Source: Chelativorans sp. YIM 93263
Lineage (GTDB): Bacteria > Pseudomonadota > Alphaproteobacteria > Rhizobiales > Rhizobiaceae
DNA: 51,421 nt
NCBI RefSeq assembly: GCF_028767125.1
Contig: NZ_JAKCWP010000006.1
Location: 210,001-261,421, forward strand
Reading direction: 5' to 3'
Positions 8,073 to 20,184 of this stretch are shown piece after piece. How positions within the stretch are numbered: position 1 is the first letter of the stretch; every line of letters starts with the position of its first letter. A program made the translations under genes and the position numbers. The notes beneath the pieces are model-generated. The model made no database searches. It was not told the origin of the DNA and was given only the letters and a program-made list of their open reading frames with translations.

Positions 8073-8339
8073 ATGGCTGATGTAATCATCTATACCCGGC
8101 CGGGATGTGGCTTCTGCACCGCAGCAAAGCGGCTTCTGGATCAGAAAGGTGTGGCATACACCGAGCATGACGTGGGCAGTTCGCCGGAACTGCGGAAAGA
8201 GATGATCCAGCGCGCGCGCGGACATTCCACATTTCCGCAGATATTCATCAATGACGCCCACATTGGCGGGTGTGACGAGCTTTATGCCCTGGAGCGTGCG
8301 GGCAAGCTCGACGACCTGCTTGAGGGGCGTGCCGCATGA
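8073..8339 (+). CDS. grxC: Glutaredoxin 3 (dithiol type)
   Basis: 88 residues from the ATG at 8073, after AGGCGAGACAGAA. It has a thioredoxin fold with the dithiol active site CGFC at residues 12-15 where CPYC is more usual, the cis-proline segment TFPQIFI and the glutathione-binding GGCDEL. Glutaredoxins reduce disulphides and glutathione mixed disulphides using GSH. The last four bases overlap the start of the amidase gene (ATGA), so the two are translationally coupled. Pairing with a likely deaminated-glutathione amidase suggests a glutathione-housekeeping operon. Confidence 0.93.
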   Translation: MADVIIYTRPGCGFCTAAKRLLDQKGVAYTEHDVGSSPELRKEMIQRARGHSTFPQIFINDAHIGGCDELYALERAGKLDDLLEGRAA

Positions 8340-9187
8340 GCACTTTGCGCACCGCCGCATTACAGATGCGTTCCGGGACTGATCCGCGCGTCAATCTTGA
8401 GACTTTCGAAGCCCTTGTCCGCGAGGCGGCGGACAAGGGAGCTCAATACGTGCAGAGCCCGGAGATGACCGGCATTCTCGTGCGCAGCCGCGAGTTGTTA
8501 TTTTCACGCATCCAAACCGTTGAGGCGGACCCTCTGGTGCAACGAGCCGCCGATCTGGCGCGGGAGCTGTCGCTGTTCGTCCATATCGGATCGACAGCCA
8601 TCAAGCTGGCTGACGGTAAGGTGGCCAACAGGGCTTTTCTTTTCGGGCCGAATGGCGCGCAAATCGCCTCCTACGACAAGGTCCACATGTTCGATGTGGA
8701 CCTGGACCACGGCGAAAGCTGGCGGGAATCGGCGACCTACGCGGCCGGTGAGAAGACTGTCGTCGCCAGGCTTCCCTTCGGACGGGTCGGGCTTTCCATC
8801 TGTTATGATCTGCGTTTTCCGCAGCTCTTCCGTGCGCAGGCGCTCGCCGGCGCGGACATTCTGACCGCCCCTGCCGCGTTTACCCGCCAGACCGGGAAGG
8901 CACACTGGCATGTGCTTACGCGAGCACGCGCCATCGAAAACGGCGCCTGGCTTGTTGCAGCGGCGCAAGGAGGCGAACACGAGGACGGACGCGAAACCTA
9001 CGGCCATTCCATAATCATCGATCCATGGGGTCGCATCGCTGCAGAGGCGGAGCATGACGAGCCCGCAGTGATCGTTGCGGATATCGACACCGGGGCGGTT
9101 GCGAAGGCGCGTGCCAAAGTCCCCAATCTGAAGAACGCACGCAAGTTCGACGTTGCCGAGGCCGCCTTTGAAGGAGGTGTCATATGA
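8336..9187 (+). CDS. Nitrilase-superfamily amidase, probably deaminated glutathione amidase
   Basis: 283 residues. The Glu-Lys-Cys triad of carbon-nitrogen hydrolases is in place: Glu43 (SPEMTG), Lys115 (YDKVHMFD) and Cys156 (SICYDLRFP). The stretch FDVDLDHGESWRES after the Lys is characteristic of the Nit1 branch, which hydrolyses deaminated glutathione, a side product of transaminases; the Nit2 omega-amidase branch is the main alternative. It is coupled by four-base overlaps to grxC upstream and the DUF1178 gene downstream, which supports a glutathione-related role. The subfamily call is from motif memory and not from a tree. Confidence 0.88.
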   Translation: MSTLRTAALQMRSGTDPRVNLETFEALVREAADKGAQYVQSPEMTGILVRSRELLFSRIQTVEADPLVQRAADLARELSLFVHIGSTAIKLADGKVANRAFLFGPNGAQIASYDKVHMFDVDLDHGESWRESATYAAGEKTVVARLPFGRVGLSICYDLRFPQLFRAQALAGADILTAPAAFTRQTGKAHWHVLTRARAIENGAWLVAAAQGGEHEDGRETYGHSIIIDPWGRIAAEAEHDEPAVIVADIDTGAVAKARAKVPNLKNARKFDVAEAAFEGGVI

Positions 9188-9609
9188 TCCGCTTTGGTCT
9201 GGTTTGTGAGAACAAGCACGCATTCGAAGCGTGGTTTCGCAATAGCGAGGATTTCGAGAGCCAGAAGGCCCGCGACCTCGTCTCATGTCCGCACTGCAAT
9301 TCGCATGGTGTGGAAAAGGCCTTGATGGCGCCCGCGATCGCCACGCGCGAGGAGAAGAAGCCGGTAGCACTGAGCATGAACGAGCAGCAGAAGCAAGCGC
9401 TGGCCAAGCTCAAGGAAATTACCGAAAAGGTCCGCCATAACGCAGATTACGTGGGCGACAAGTTTGCCGAGGAGGCACGGAAGATTCACTTTGGTGAAAC
9501 CGAAGCGCGCGGCATTTACGGCGAAGCCACGGCGGAGGAAGCGAAGAGTCTAGCCGACGAAGGCGTCGAATTCATGCCCCTGCCGGTTTTTCCGGACGAT
9601 CAGAATTAA
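9184..9609 (+). CDS. DUF1178 family protein
   Basis: 141 residues. The opening IRFGLVCENKHAFEAWFRN and the cysteine pair SCPHCNS at residues 35-38 identify DUF1178, a proteobacterial family of unknown function that looks like a small zinc-ribbon domain with a helical tail (EQQKQALAKLKEIT). With Cys8 the CPHC pair could hold a metal. Its ATG overlaps the amidase stop by four bases, so it is the third gene of the grxC operon. The following ubiG gene is convergent, and I see no obvious terminator in the 66 bases between. Confidence 0.88.
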   Translation: MIRFGLVCENKHAFEAWFRNSEDFESQKARDLVSCPHCNSHGVEKALMAPAIATREEKKPVALSMNEQQKQALAKLKEITEKVRHNADYVGDKFAEEARKIHFGETEARGIYGEATAEEAKSLADEGVEFMPLPVFPDDQN

Positions 9610-9675
9610 AGACCAAACACATTGGACCCATGGCTTCATGTCTCCGGGATCAGCTGATTATACCACGTATCAACG

Positions 9676-10437
9676 TCAGCTCGACGCGTCTCCACGCGGT
9701 CTTTCGGCCAGCACCATGTAGTTGACGTCGATGTCGCGTGAACGCTGCCAGCGATCGGAAATAGGGTTGTAGACCACCCCCGTTTTGTCCTTCACCACCA
9801 ATCCACCGGTCGCCAGCGCGCGCTCCAACTCCTCGGGACGAACCAGTTTACCGTATTGATGCGTTCCGCGCGGAAGCCAGCGCAGCACATATTCCGCACC
9901 GATAATGGCGAGCCCCAGTGCCTTGAGCGTGCGATTGATGGTGGCGACGAACATGATGCCGCCGGGTTTGAGCATCTCGGCGCATTTTCCGAGGAAGAGG
10001 TCGATATCGGCTACATGCTCGACCACCTCCATGTTCAGAATGACGTCGAACTTCTCGCCTTTGTCACAAAGCGCTTCGGCCGTTTCGGCGCGGTAGTCCA
10101 CCTTCACGCCGCTTTCGGTGGCATGCAGTTTCGCCACCTCGATATTCGTTTCCGATGCATCGGCCCCAACCACTTCGGCTCCCAGCCGTGCCATAGGCTC
10201 GCAGAGGAGCCCTCCCCCGCAGCCTATGTCGAGAAAACGCAATTTTTCGAAGGGCTGCGCCCTGCGTGGATCGCGACCGAAATGCGCGGTGACATTGTCC
10301 CGGATATAGGCGAGCCGAACCGGATTGAACCTGTGCAGCGCGCGGAACTTGCCGTTCGGATTCCACCATTCAGCGGCCAATGCCGAAAAACGTTCGATCT
10401 CGCCGCTATCTACGGTGGTTCGTCGAGCCTCGGGCAT
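9676..10437 (-). CDS. ubiG: Ubiquinone biosynthesis O-methyltransferase
   Basis: 253 residues. UbiG carries out both O-methylation steps of ubiquinone synthesis. The N terminus has [19 protein letters not shown], the UbiG signature. SAM motif I is [17 protein letters not shown], followed by VVGADAS; motif post-I and the acidic VEHV segment ([12 protein letters not shown]) are also present. It lies divergent from lysC across a 236-base gap that contains a striking double inverted repeat. In alphaproteobacteria ubiG is very often next to lysC, which supports the call. Confidence 0.95.
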   Translation of the reverse strand: MPEARRTTVDSGEIERFSALAAEWWNPNGKFRALHRFNPVRLAYIRDNVTAHFGRDPRRAQPFEKLRFLDIGCGGGLLCEPMARLGAEVVGADASETNIEVAKLHATESGVKVDYRAETAEALCDKGEKFDVILNMEVVEHVADIDLFLGKCAEMLKPGGIMFVATINRTLKALGLAIIGAEYVLRWLPRGTHQYGKLVRPEELERALATGGLVVKDKTGVVYNPISDRWQRSRDIDVNYMVLAERPRGDASS

Positions 10438-10517
10438 GAGTGTGGTCTCCTCTTAGGCGGTCATCAAGTCGTAGCAACAGCGGGGGATGTCAAGTCCGCC
10501 GTGCCCGGCGCCCACAC

Positions 10518-10560
10518 TTTGCCCGGAAATACGCTAGTATGTGCGTATTTATGGGGCAAA
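10518..10560. repeat. Two-tier inverted repeat in the ubiG-lysC intergenic region
   Basis: Outer arms TTTGCCC (10518-10524) and GGGCAAA (10554-10560) enclose inner arms AAATACGC (10527-10534) and GCGTATTT (10543-10550), with an 8-base loop TAGTATGT. In total 15 base pairs are interrupted by a 2/3-base internal loop. It has no T-run, so it is not a normal terminator. It lies 113 bases before the lysC ATG and could be a leader hairpin or an operator for either divergent gene. Confidence 0.55.
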
Positions 10561-10673
10561 CCGTTGCTTGCGGAAGGCGTCTCCATCCGGTATTTGACTT
10601 CCGCCGGAGACGGCGCGGAGTCCAATTGGGCCCCGTTCGTATATCTGGAAAACGTTGAAGGCAATCTCACGCC

Positions 10674-11948
10674 ATGGCGCGCATCGTGATGAAATTCGGC
10701 GGGACATCAGTCGCCGATCTCGACCGCATTCACAATGTGGCGCGGCACGTCAAACGCGAGATCGATAACGGGCACGAGGTCGCGGTGGTCGTCTCCGCCA
10801 TGGCGGGAAAGACCAATGAACTCGTCGGCTGGGCACAAGCCATTCCACGGGTGACGGGCGCCCCATCGCCTCTCTACGACGCGCGAGAATACGATGCCAT
10901 CGTGGCCTCTGGCGAGCAGGTATCGAGCGGTCTTCTGGCGATCGCTTTGCAATCCATCGGCGTCGATGCACGTTCCTGGCAGGGCTGGCAAATCCCGATT
11001 CGTACCGATAACGCCCACGGAGCGGCGCGCATTCTCGATATCGAAGGCGCGGAGATCACGCGTCGCATGGGGCTGGGACAGGTCGCTGTCGTGACGGGCT
11101 TTCAGGGACTGGCTCCCGACAATCGGATCGCGACACTGGGGCGCGGCGGTTCGGATACGAGCGCCGTTGCAGTGGCTGCGGCACTGAAGGCGGACCGCTG
11201 CGATATCTATACCGATGTGGACGGCGTCTATACGACCGACCCGCGGATTGAACCCAAGGCGCGGCGGCTTGCCCGCATTTCCTTTGAGGAAATGCTGGAA
11301 CTCGCATCCCAGGGGGCCAAGGTCCTGCAGGTTCGCTCTGTCGAGCTTGCTATGGTGCACAAGGTCAGAACCTTTGTAAGGTCCTCATTCGAGGATCCGG
11401 ACGCGCCGGGCATGGGCGATTTCGATAATCCGCCCGGCACGCTCATTTGCGACGAGGAAGAGATCGTGGAACAGCAGGTCGTCACCGGTATCGCCTACGC
11501 CAAGGACGAGGCGCAGATTTCGCTGCGCCGGGTGGCCGACAGGCCGGGCGTTTCCGCCGGCATTTTCGGGCCGCTCGCCGAGGCGAACATCAATGTCGAC
11601 ATGATCGTCCAGAATGTTTCCGAGGATGGTTCGCGCACGGACATAACCTTCACGGTGCCGACCGGCGACCTTGAAAAGGCCGTAAGCGCGCTCGAAAAAG
11701 CGCGTGACACCGTCGGCTTCGACGCGATTCAATCCGAGGCCGGGTTGGTCAAGGTTTCGGTTATCGGGATCGGGATGCGTAGCCATGCGGGTGTCGCGGC
11801 TACAGCCTTTAAGGCGCTGGCGGATAAGGGTATTAATATACGGGCAATCACCACGTCCGAGATTAAAATTTCAATTTTGATCGATAGCGCCTATGCCGAA
11901 TTGGCGGTGCGGACTTTGCATTCGGTCTACGGGCTGGATAGGCAGTAG
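10674..11948 (+). CDS. lysC: Aspartate kinase
   Basis: 424 residues. Aspartate kinase makes aspartyl phosphate, the first step to lysine, methionine and threonine. Its kinase motif KFGGTSV is at residues 7-13, with TLGRGGSDTSAVA and DIYTDVDGVYTTDPR in the catalytic domain. The C-terminal part (about 265-424) has two ACT domains, including RPGVSAGIFGPLAEANINVD, the usual site of lysine/threonine feedback. The next step enzyme, asd, is also in the window at 25545, but unlinked. lysC, ptsP, prfA and prmC run in the same direction with short gaps. Confidence 0.96.
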   Translation: MARIVMKFGGTSVADLDRIHNVARHVKREIDNGHEVAVVVSAMAGKTNELVGWAQAIPRVTGAPSPLYDAREYDAIVASGEQVSSGLLAIALQSIGVDARSWQGWQIPIRTDNAHGAARILDIEGAEITRRMGLGQVAVVTGFQGLAPDNRIATLGRGGSDTSAVAVAAALKADRCDIYTDVDGVYTTDPRIEPKARRLARISFEEMLELASQGAKVLQVRSVELAMVHKVRTFVRSSFEDPDAPGMGDFDNPPGTLICDEEEIVEQQVVTGIAYAKDEAQISLRRVADRPGVSAGIFGPLAEANINVDMIVQNVSEDGSRTDITFTVPTGDLEKAVSALEKARDTVGFDAIQSEAGLVKVSVIGIGMRSHAGVAATAFKALADKGINIRAITTSEIKISILIDSAYAELAVRTLHSVYGLDRQ

Positions 11949-11974
11949 GACGATTGGCTGGAGCCGTACTACGG

Positions 11975-11991
11975 GCGTGGCCTGGCCACGC
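11975..11991 (+). repeat. Hairpin between lysC and ptsP
   Basis: GCGTGG (11975-11980) and CCACGC (11986-11991) form a six-base-pair stem with a five-base loop in the 67-base gap. There is no T-run. It may protect the 3' end of the lysC message or weaken read-through into ptsP. Confidence 0.3.
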
Positions 11992-12015
11992 TTGACGAGG
12001 CTGGAGTAAGGTTCG

Positions 12016-14286
12016 ATGCGAGAAATTACCGCTGGCCCGCGCGTGCTGCTGAGACGTCTCCGTGAAATGATGGCGGAAGCGCTGGAGCCGCAAGAGAGAC
12101 TCGACCGAATTGTGCGCGAGATCGCGCAGAACATGGTGGCCGAGGTGTGCTCCCTTTATATATTGCGCGCGGACTCGGTCCTCGAACTCTATGCCACAGA
12201 GGGTTTGAACCCTACCTCCGTCCACCTCGCGCAATTGCGTCTTGGCCAGGGCCTCGTCGGTTCGATTGCGGCGAGCGCCCGGCCGCTCAGCCTTTCGGAT
12301 GCACAGAAGCACCCCGCCTTCGCCTATTTGCCGGAGACCGGTGAGGAGATCTACCATTCCTTCCTGGGCGTGCCGGTGCTGAGAGCCGGACGCACGCTGG
12401 GTGTACTCGTGGTGCAGAACCAAACGCGGCGCCAGTACCGAGAAGACGAGGTGGAAGCGCTCGAGACTGTCGCCATGGTGATCGCGGAGATGATCGCGAC
12501 AGGCGATCTGGCACGTCTCAACCGGGCCGGCATCGAACTGGACCTGAGGAGTTCTGCCACTCTCAAGGGGCTGTGCTTCAACGATGGCATCGGGCTTGGG
12601 CACGTGGTCCTGCACGAGCCGCGCATTGTGGTCACGAATCTCTTCAACGAGGATTCGGATCAGGAACTGGAGAGGCTGAACGAGGCGCTCAGTTCACTCA
12701 GGCTTTCCATCGACGATATGCTTTCCCGGCGAGATGTCGCCTTCGAAGGTGAACACCGGGCCGTACTCGAGGCCTATCGCATGTTTGCCAACGATCGCGG
12801 TTGGGTTCGGCGACTGGAAGAGGCCGTGAGCAACGGCCTCACAGCGGAAGCGGCGGTGGAGAAAGTGCAAAGCGATATGCGCGCGCGCATGCTGCACATG
12901 ACCGACCCATATTTGCGCGAGCGCATGAGCGATTTCGACGATCTCGCCAATCGCCTTCTGCGTCAGCTCATGGGGCGCGGACCGGATGCGCTTTCGGAGA
13001 TCGTCCCGAAGGATGCGATCATCGTCGCCAGGTCGATGGGAGCGGCCGAACTGCTCGACTATCCGCGCGAGCGGTTGCGTGGGTTGGTCCTGGAGGAAGC
13101 AACGCCGACCAGCCATATCGTGATCGTGGCGCGCGCTCTCGGTGTACCCACCGTGGGTCAGGTGAAGGGCGCGGTCTCCATGGCGGAAAATGGCGACGCC
13201 GTCATTGCCGATGGCGAGGATGGGCAGGTGCATCTGCGCCCGCAGGCCGATATCGAGGCTGCGTATAAGGAAAAGGTTCGTTTCCGCGCGCGACGCCAGC
13301 GCCATTACCGCGAACTGCGCGATAAGCCGGCAATGACCAAGGACGGCATAGCCGTCGACCTCCTTATGAATGCGGGGCTCGCCGTCGATCTGCCGCAACT
13401 CGCGCAGTCGGGGGCTGCGGGAATCGGACTGTTCCGCACGGAGCTGCAGTTCATGGTCGTCTCGACCTTTCCCCGCGTCGAAGCGCAGGAACGGCTCTAC
13501 CGGGACGTGCTGGACGCGGCGGACGATAAGCCGGTGACCTTCCGCACCATCGATATCGGCGGAGATAAGGTGCTCCCGTATTTCAAGGGGGCCCAGCACG
13601 AGGAAAACCCCGCGCTCGGCTGGCGTGCCATCCGGCTGACCCTCGACCGGCCGGCGCTGTTGCGCACGCAAATTCGTGCTCTGCTCAAGGCAGCAGGCGG
13701 CCGTGAACTCAGGCTGATGCTGCCAATGATCACGACGGTGGAGGAAATTCACCAGGCCCGAGCCATCATCGACAGGGAAGTGCGGCATCTATCGCGCTTT
13801 GCGTATCATCTGCCGACCAGCCTCAAACTGGGTGCGATGGTCGAGGTGCCGGCGCTCTTGTGGCAGCTTGACGAGTTGATGCAGGCTGTAGACTTCGTCT
13901 CCGTCGGTTCAAATGACCTGTTTCAGTTCGTAACCGCTACCGACCGGGGCAACACACGCATTTCGGACCGCTTCGACCCTTTGAGCGTGCACTTCCTGCG
14001 GCTCTTGCGCCAGATCGTCCATGCGGGCAGCGAGGCGGGAACGCCCGTCACCCTGTGCGGAGAACTTGCGGGACGGCCGATTACAGCCATGGCGCTTTTG
14101 GGAATCGGGTACCGTGCCATCTCGATGGCGCCAGCTGCGATCGGCCCGGTTAAGGCCATGCTTTGCGACCTGCCGCTGGAATTGCTGTCCGAGCGAATGG
14201 ACGAAGCTCTTGCCAATGGCGGTACGAAGACCGATATCCGCGCTGAACTAAAGCGATTTGCCAGCGAACACGACATTCCTGTTTGA
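12016..14286 (+). CDS. ptsP: Phosphoenolpyruvate-protein phosphotransferase PtsP (EI-Ntr)
   Basis: 756 residues. It has an N-terminal GAF domain (about 10-155, including [20 protein letters not shown]), then the PEP-utilising enzyme I core. The phosphorylated His is His367 in [16 protein letters not shown], and the PEP-binding region has [21 protein letters not shown] and [13 protein letters not shown]-Ntr starts the nitrogen phosphotransferase relay to NPr (PtsO) and EIIA-Ntr (PtsN), which regulates potassium transport, carbon storage and other processes. In rhizobia the GAF domain senses glutamine. ATG at 12016 follows GGAGTAAGG. lysC upstream and prfA downstream is a known conserved order. 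Confidence 0.95.
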   Translation: MREITAGPRVLLRRLREMMAEALEPQERLDRIVREIAQNMVAEVCSLYILRADSVLELYATEGLNPTSVHLAQLRLGQGLVGSIAASARPLSLSDAQKHPAFAYLPETGEEIYHSFLGVPVLRAGRTLGVLVVQNQTRRQYREDEVEALETVAMVIAEMIATGDLARLNRAGIELDLRSSATLKGLCFNDGIGLGHVVLHEPRIVVTNLFNEDSDQELERLNEALSSLRLSIDDMLSRRDVAFEGEHRAVLEAYRMFANDRGWVRRLEEAVSNGLTAEAAVEKVQSDMRARMLHMTDPYLRERMSDFDDLANRLLRQLMGRGPDALSEIVPKDAIIVARSMGAAELLDYPRERLRGLVLEEATPTSHIVIVARALGVPTVGQVKGAVSMAENGDAVIADGEDGQVHLRPQADIEAAYKEKVRFRARRQRHYRELRDKPAMTKDGIAVDLLMNAGLAVDLPQLAQSGAAGIGLFRTELQFMVVSTFPRVEAQERLYRDVLDAADDKPVTFRTIDIGGDKVLPYFKGAQHEENPALGWRAIRLTLDRPALLRTQIRALLKAAGGRELRLMLPMITTVEEIHQARAIIDREVRHLSRFAYHLPTSLKLGAMVEVPALLWQLDELMQAVDFVSVGSNDLFQFVTATDRGNTRISDRFDPLSVHFLRLLRQIVHAGSEAGTPVTLCGELAGRPITAMALLGIGYRAISMAPAAIGPVKAMLCDLPLELLSERMDEALANGGTKTDIRAELKRFASEHDIPV

Positions 14287-14297
14287 GAAATCTAAGT

Positions 14298-15377
14298 ATG
14301 ACTGAACTGCCGCGCGAACGAATGGACCAGGTGCTGAAGCGTTTCGAGCTTATCGAGGCGCAGATGGCGGCTGGCCCATCGCCGGACGAGTATGTGAAGC
14401 TCGCCTCGGAATACGCGGAGCTGCAGGAGGTTGTCGAAAGCATTCGCACGCTGCGGAAGGCCGAGGAAGAGCTTGCCGACCTGGAAGCAATGATCGCCGA
14501 CAAGGCGACCGAGCGCGAAATGCGAGAATTGGCCGAGGCGGACCGTAAGGAAGTGGACGAGCAGGTGGAAGACTTGCGCCAGAAGCTGCAAGTCCTGCTG
14601 ATGCCCAAGGATGAAGCCGACCAGAAAAATGCTATTCTCGAGATCCGCGCCGGCACCGGCGGGCACGAGGCGGCCCTGTTCGCGGGCGATCTTTTTCGCA
14701 TGTATGAGCGCTACGCCGCCGAACGGGGCTGGCGCGTCGAGGTCATGTCGGCCAGCGAGGGGGAAGCGGGCGGTTACAAGGAAATCATCGCCACGGTTTC
14801 TGGGCGCGGCGTGTTCTCACGGCTGAAATTCGAGTCCGGTGTGCACCGGGTACAGCGCGTGCCCGCTACCGAAACACAAGGACGCATCCATACGTCTGCC
14901 GCCACTGTCGCTGTCCTGCCGGAGGCGGAAGAAGTTGATATTGAAATCCGGCCGGAAGATATCCGCATCGATACGATGCGTTCCTCCGGTGCGGGCGGGC
15001 AGCACGTCAACACCACCGATTCCGCGGTGCGTCTGACGCATATCCCAACAGGCATCGTGGTGTTGCAGTCGGAAAAGTCCCAGCACCAGAACCGCGCACG
15101 CGCCATGCAGATCCTTCGCGCCCGCCTTTTCGACGCCGAACGCTCGAAAGCCGAGGACGAACGTTCGGAAGCACGGCGTCTGCAGGTGGGTACCGGCGAT
15201 CGTTCCGAGCGTATCCGCACCTACAACTTCCCACAGGGCCGTGTAACGGATCATCGAATCAATCTGACGCTTTACAAGCTCGACAGGGTCATACAGGGCG
15301 ATATGGACGAGTTGATCGACGCACTGATCGCGGATCACCAGTCAAGGCTCTTGGCCGAAGCAGATGCAGAGAGCTGA
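14298..15377 (+). CDS. prfA: Peptide chain release factor 1
   Basis: 359 residues from the ATG at 14298; a TTG overlapping the ptsP stop is a less likely start. RF1 reads UAA and UAG. The GGQ tripeptide that triggers peptidyl-tRNA hydrolysis is at residues 233-235 (SGAGGQHVN), and its Gln235 is the methylation target of the downstream prmC product. The PxT-type anticodon-mimic segment, [10 protein letters not shown], separates RF1 from RF2. The prmC start lies 14 bases inside the end of this gene, so release factor and its modifying enzyme are made together. Confidence 0.96.
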   Translation: MTELPRERMDQVLKRFELIEAQMAAGPSPDEYVKLASEYAELQEVVESIRTLRKAEEELADLEAMIADKATEREMRELAEADRKEVDEQVEDLRQKLQVLLMPKDEADQKNAILEIRAGTGGHEAALFAGDLFRMYERYAAERGWRVEVMSASEGEAGGYKEIIATVSGRGVFSRLKFESGVHRVQRVPATETQGRIHTSAATVAVLPEAEEVDIEIRPEDIRIDTMRSSGAGGQHVNTTDSAVRLTHIPTGIVVLQSEKSQHQNRARAMQILRARLFDAERSKAEDERSEARRLQVGTGDRSERIRTYNFPQGRVTDHRINLTLYKLDRVIQGDMDELIDALIADHQSRLLAEADAES

Positions 15378-16251
15378 CCAGTCTTCCGGCACCCTGGGAG
15401 CTTTGCTCGACGAGGCCCGGCTGCGGCTGGCGAATTCCGCAGTAAGCGATCCAAGGCTGGAGGCGCGCCTGATTGTGGAGCACTTCACGGAGACCACCCG
15501 CACGGATGCCATCGTCACCCCGGAAAAAGCGATCGATCGAGCGCAGGCGTTGGCAGCACTGGCGGCAGTGGAAGAGCGCGCCGCGGGCAGACCGGTTCAT
15601 CGCATTTTCGGCTTTCGGGAATTCTATGGACTGAAGCTTTCGTTGAGCGCTGCAACGCTGGAGCCGCGGCCCGATACTGAAACATTGGTTGATCTGGTTT
15701 TGCCGCAGGTTCGCCGAACGGCCGAGACAAAGGGCCATTGCCGCATCCTCGATCTCGGGACGGGAACCGGGGCCATTGCGTTGGCTTTGTTGAAGGAGGT
15801 TGCAAATGCGGAAGCCGTTGCTACCGATATTTCCTCTGAGGCCCTTGCAACCGCTACACGAAATGCCGATATTAATGGGTGTGCGGCGCGTTTCACGCCG
15901 CTGCGATCGAATTGGCTGGAGGGTATCGATGGCCGGTTCGACCTGATTGTCTCCAATCCGCCATATATATCGAGTACAGAACTGGAGACACTGCCGCGCG
16001 AAGTACGGGTCCATGATCCACTGACGGCGCTCGATGGCGGACCGGACGGTCTGGCCCCCTACAGGCGGATTGCCGCGGACGCCGGGAGCCATTTGACTGA
16101 AGAGGGACTTGCTGCCGTGGAAATCGGCTACGATCAACGCGAAGCCGTAACTGCGATCTTCGCCGGTCGGGGCTTCAGAGTTCTAAAGACTGCCCGCGAC
16201 CTGGGTGACCGTGACAGAGCAATACTGTTCTCACATGAGCAATCGGCATGA
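15364..16251 (+). CDS. prmC: Release factor glutamine methyltransferase
   Basis: 295 residues. PrmC methylates the glutamine of the GGQ motif in RF1 and RF2. The SAM site is [14 protein letters not shown] and the catalytic NPPY motif is at [24 protein letters not shown] follows, as in other PrmC proteins. The N-terminal helical domain has RLIVEHF and [16 protein letters not shown]. It overlaps prfA by 14 bases. A 301-base gap follows before the DUF4167 gene. Confidence 0.95.
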   Translation: MQRADQSSGTLGALLDEARLRLANSAVSDPRLEARLIVEHFTETTRTDAIVTPEKAIDRAQALAALAAVEERAAGRPVHRIFGFREFYGLKLSLSAATLEPRPDTETLVDLVLPQVRRTAETKGHCRILDLGTGTGAIALALLKEVANAEAVATDISSEALATATRNADINGCAARFTPLRSNWLEGIDGRFDLIVSNPPYISSTELETLPREVRVHDPLTALDGGPDGLAPYRRIAADAGSHLTEEGLAAVEIGYDQREAVTAIFAGRGFRVLKTARDLGDRDRAILFSHEQSA

Positions 16252-16552
16252 TGCAGCGGAAAAAAGACTTGGCAATCGCCGGGAATGTCGCTAGGTTCCG
16301 CCTGCCGGATGAGACGAAGCAGGCAGCGCCGTTTTCGATTCGGTTCCCGCGGACATACTGCCGTTTGCGCTACCAGCGTATATGCTTCGTGCGGGGATCA
16401 TCGGGCATTTGAACACGAACCGAAACAGGACAAATTCGCGCTCGGCCGCGCAGGCTGACCGCCAAGGGTAAGGCGAGACAAACGGCCCCGCCGCTTGCTT
16501 GGTCCGTAAGTAAATTCGCGAATCGACCAGTGTTTCAGACAAAGAGAATGGA
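16252..16552. other. Intergenic region before the DUF4167 gene
   Basis: Three hundred and one bases with no convincing gene on either strand. It holds the promoter-like pair at 16269-16297 and a small stem, GCCTGC (16300-16305) with GCAGGC (16319-16324), just downstream of it. A long untranslated leader for the RNA-binding-type protein that follows is the simplest reading. Confidence 0.5.
16269..16297 (+). promoter_or_regulatory. Predicted promoter for the DUF4167 gene
   Basis: TTGGCA at 16269-16274 and TAGGTT at 16292-16297 are separated by 17 bases, a reasonable alphaproteobacterial housekeeping promoter. It would give a leader of about 250 bases. Confidence 0.35.
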
Positions 16553-17341
16553 ATGAGGCCACAACAGCAGAACAGGCGTATGCGCGGTCGCGGCGGCAAT
16601 AATAGCCGCAAGGGCCCTAACCCCCTCAGCCGCAGCTATGAAAGCAATGGGCCGGATGTAAAGATCCGCGGTACAGCGCAGCAGGTTGCCGATAAATATG
16701 CAACGCTTGCGCGCGACGCGCAAAGCAGCGGCGACCGCGTCATTGCAGAGAACTATCTCCAGCACGCTGAACACTATAACCGTATCATTGCGGCGGCTCA
16801 GGCTCAGCAGCAAGCGCAGCAGCAAAACCAGCAGCCTTCCCGTGACGATCGGGATGATGTGAACGGTGATTTCAACGAGCGCGAAGACCGCGATCAACAG
16901 GAAGGCCGTCGCGATCAGCAGGAAGGCCGTGAAGCGTCGGCTTCAGCAGCGGATCAGCCCCGGCGGAAGGGCGATCAGCAGCAGGAGCAACGGATCGATG
17001 ACGGTTCCGGCCCGCAGCCCGAATTCGACGGTGTGCCCGTCGAGGTTATTCTCAAAGAAGGCGAGAAGAACCGCGCCAACGGCGCCGCCAATGGCCATGA
17101 CAAGGCTGCCAAGTCCAACGGCGAGGATAAGGTCAACGGTGCGGGTGCGAAAAAGGCATCCAAGTCCGCCGATAACGGGGACGTGAAGAAAACGGCTGCC
17201 GGAGAGGCGGAGGAGAAGCCGAAGCGTATTCGGCGAACGCGAGCGAAGAAGACGGTGGAACCGTCCGACAGCGATAAGAAGACGTCCGACTCGTCAGACA
17301 ACAGTGAATCCAAAAGCGAGGAAGCCGCCACTGCGGAGTAA
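16553..17341 (+). CDS. DUF4167 protein with basic/acidic low-complexity tail
   Basis: 262 residues. The conserved part is the first ~85: a Gln/Arg/Gly-rich start (RPQQQNRRMRGRGG), NPLSRSYESNGPDVKIRGTA, then ADKYATLARDAQSSGD and ENYLQHAEHYNRII. This is the DUF4167 domain of alphaproteobacteria. The rest is low-complexity, with Gln repeats, a duplicated DQQEGR block and a Lys/Glu/Ser-rich tail with KPKRIRRTRAKK. The basic patches suggest nucleic-acid contact. It lies between prmC and clpB, its common place in rhizobia. No biochemical role is known to me. A clear terminator follows the stop. Confidence 0.88.
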   Translation: MRPQQQNRRMRGRGGNNSRKGPNPLSRSYESNGPDVKIRGTAQQVADKYATLARDAQSSGDRVIAENYLQHAEHYNRIIAAAQAQQQAQQQNQQPSRDDRDDVNGDFNEREDRDQQEGRRDQQEGREASASAADQPRRKGDQQQEQRIDDGSGPQPEFDGVPVEVILKEGEKNRANGAANGHDKAAKSNGEDKVNGAGAKKASKSADNGDVKKTAAGEAEEKPKRIRRTRAKKTVEPSDSDKKTSDSSDNSESKSEEAATAE

Positions 17342-17372
17342 TATCTTCATCAGCAGACCGGTTATCTTTGCT

Positions 17373-17404
17373 AAAGCGGCGGGCCTCCCGCCGCTTTGCT
17401 TTTG
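17373..17404 (+). terminator. Rho-independent terminator after the DUF4167 gene
   Basis: An 11-base-pair perfect stem AAAGCGGCGGG / CCCGCCGCTTT (17373-17383 and 17387-17397) with a CCT loop is followed by a short T-rich run (GCTTTTGT). It ends the prmC/DUF4167 unit and isolates clpB. Confidence 0.85.
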
Positions 17405-17413
17405 TGTGCTCTA

Positions 17414-17443
17414 CTTGTCCCGGCAAAAAAATATTCCCATATC
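17414..17443 (+). promoter_or_regulatory. Heat-shock (RpoH)-type promoter upstream of clpB
   Basis: CTTGTCC at 17414-17420 and CCCATAT starting at 17436 are separated by 15 bases, close to the RpoH pattern CTTGAAA / CCCCATNT. It sits between the terminator and clpB and would give a leader of about 110 bases. A heat-shock promoter is expected for clpB, which strengthens a moderate match. Confidence 0.5.
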
Positions 17444-17558
17444 TCGTCCGGTTGGACTCGCCGCATATCGGTGCCGAAATTCTATCGGGCCGTAGGGAGT
17501 CCGTCACATTGGCCTGTCTGACGCCGCAAAGCGGGTCGGCAAGGAAATGGAGACGTGA

Positions 17559-20168
<2,610 letters not shown>

Positions 20169-20184
20169 ACGTGGGGAGGCGCAG

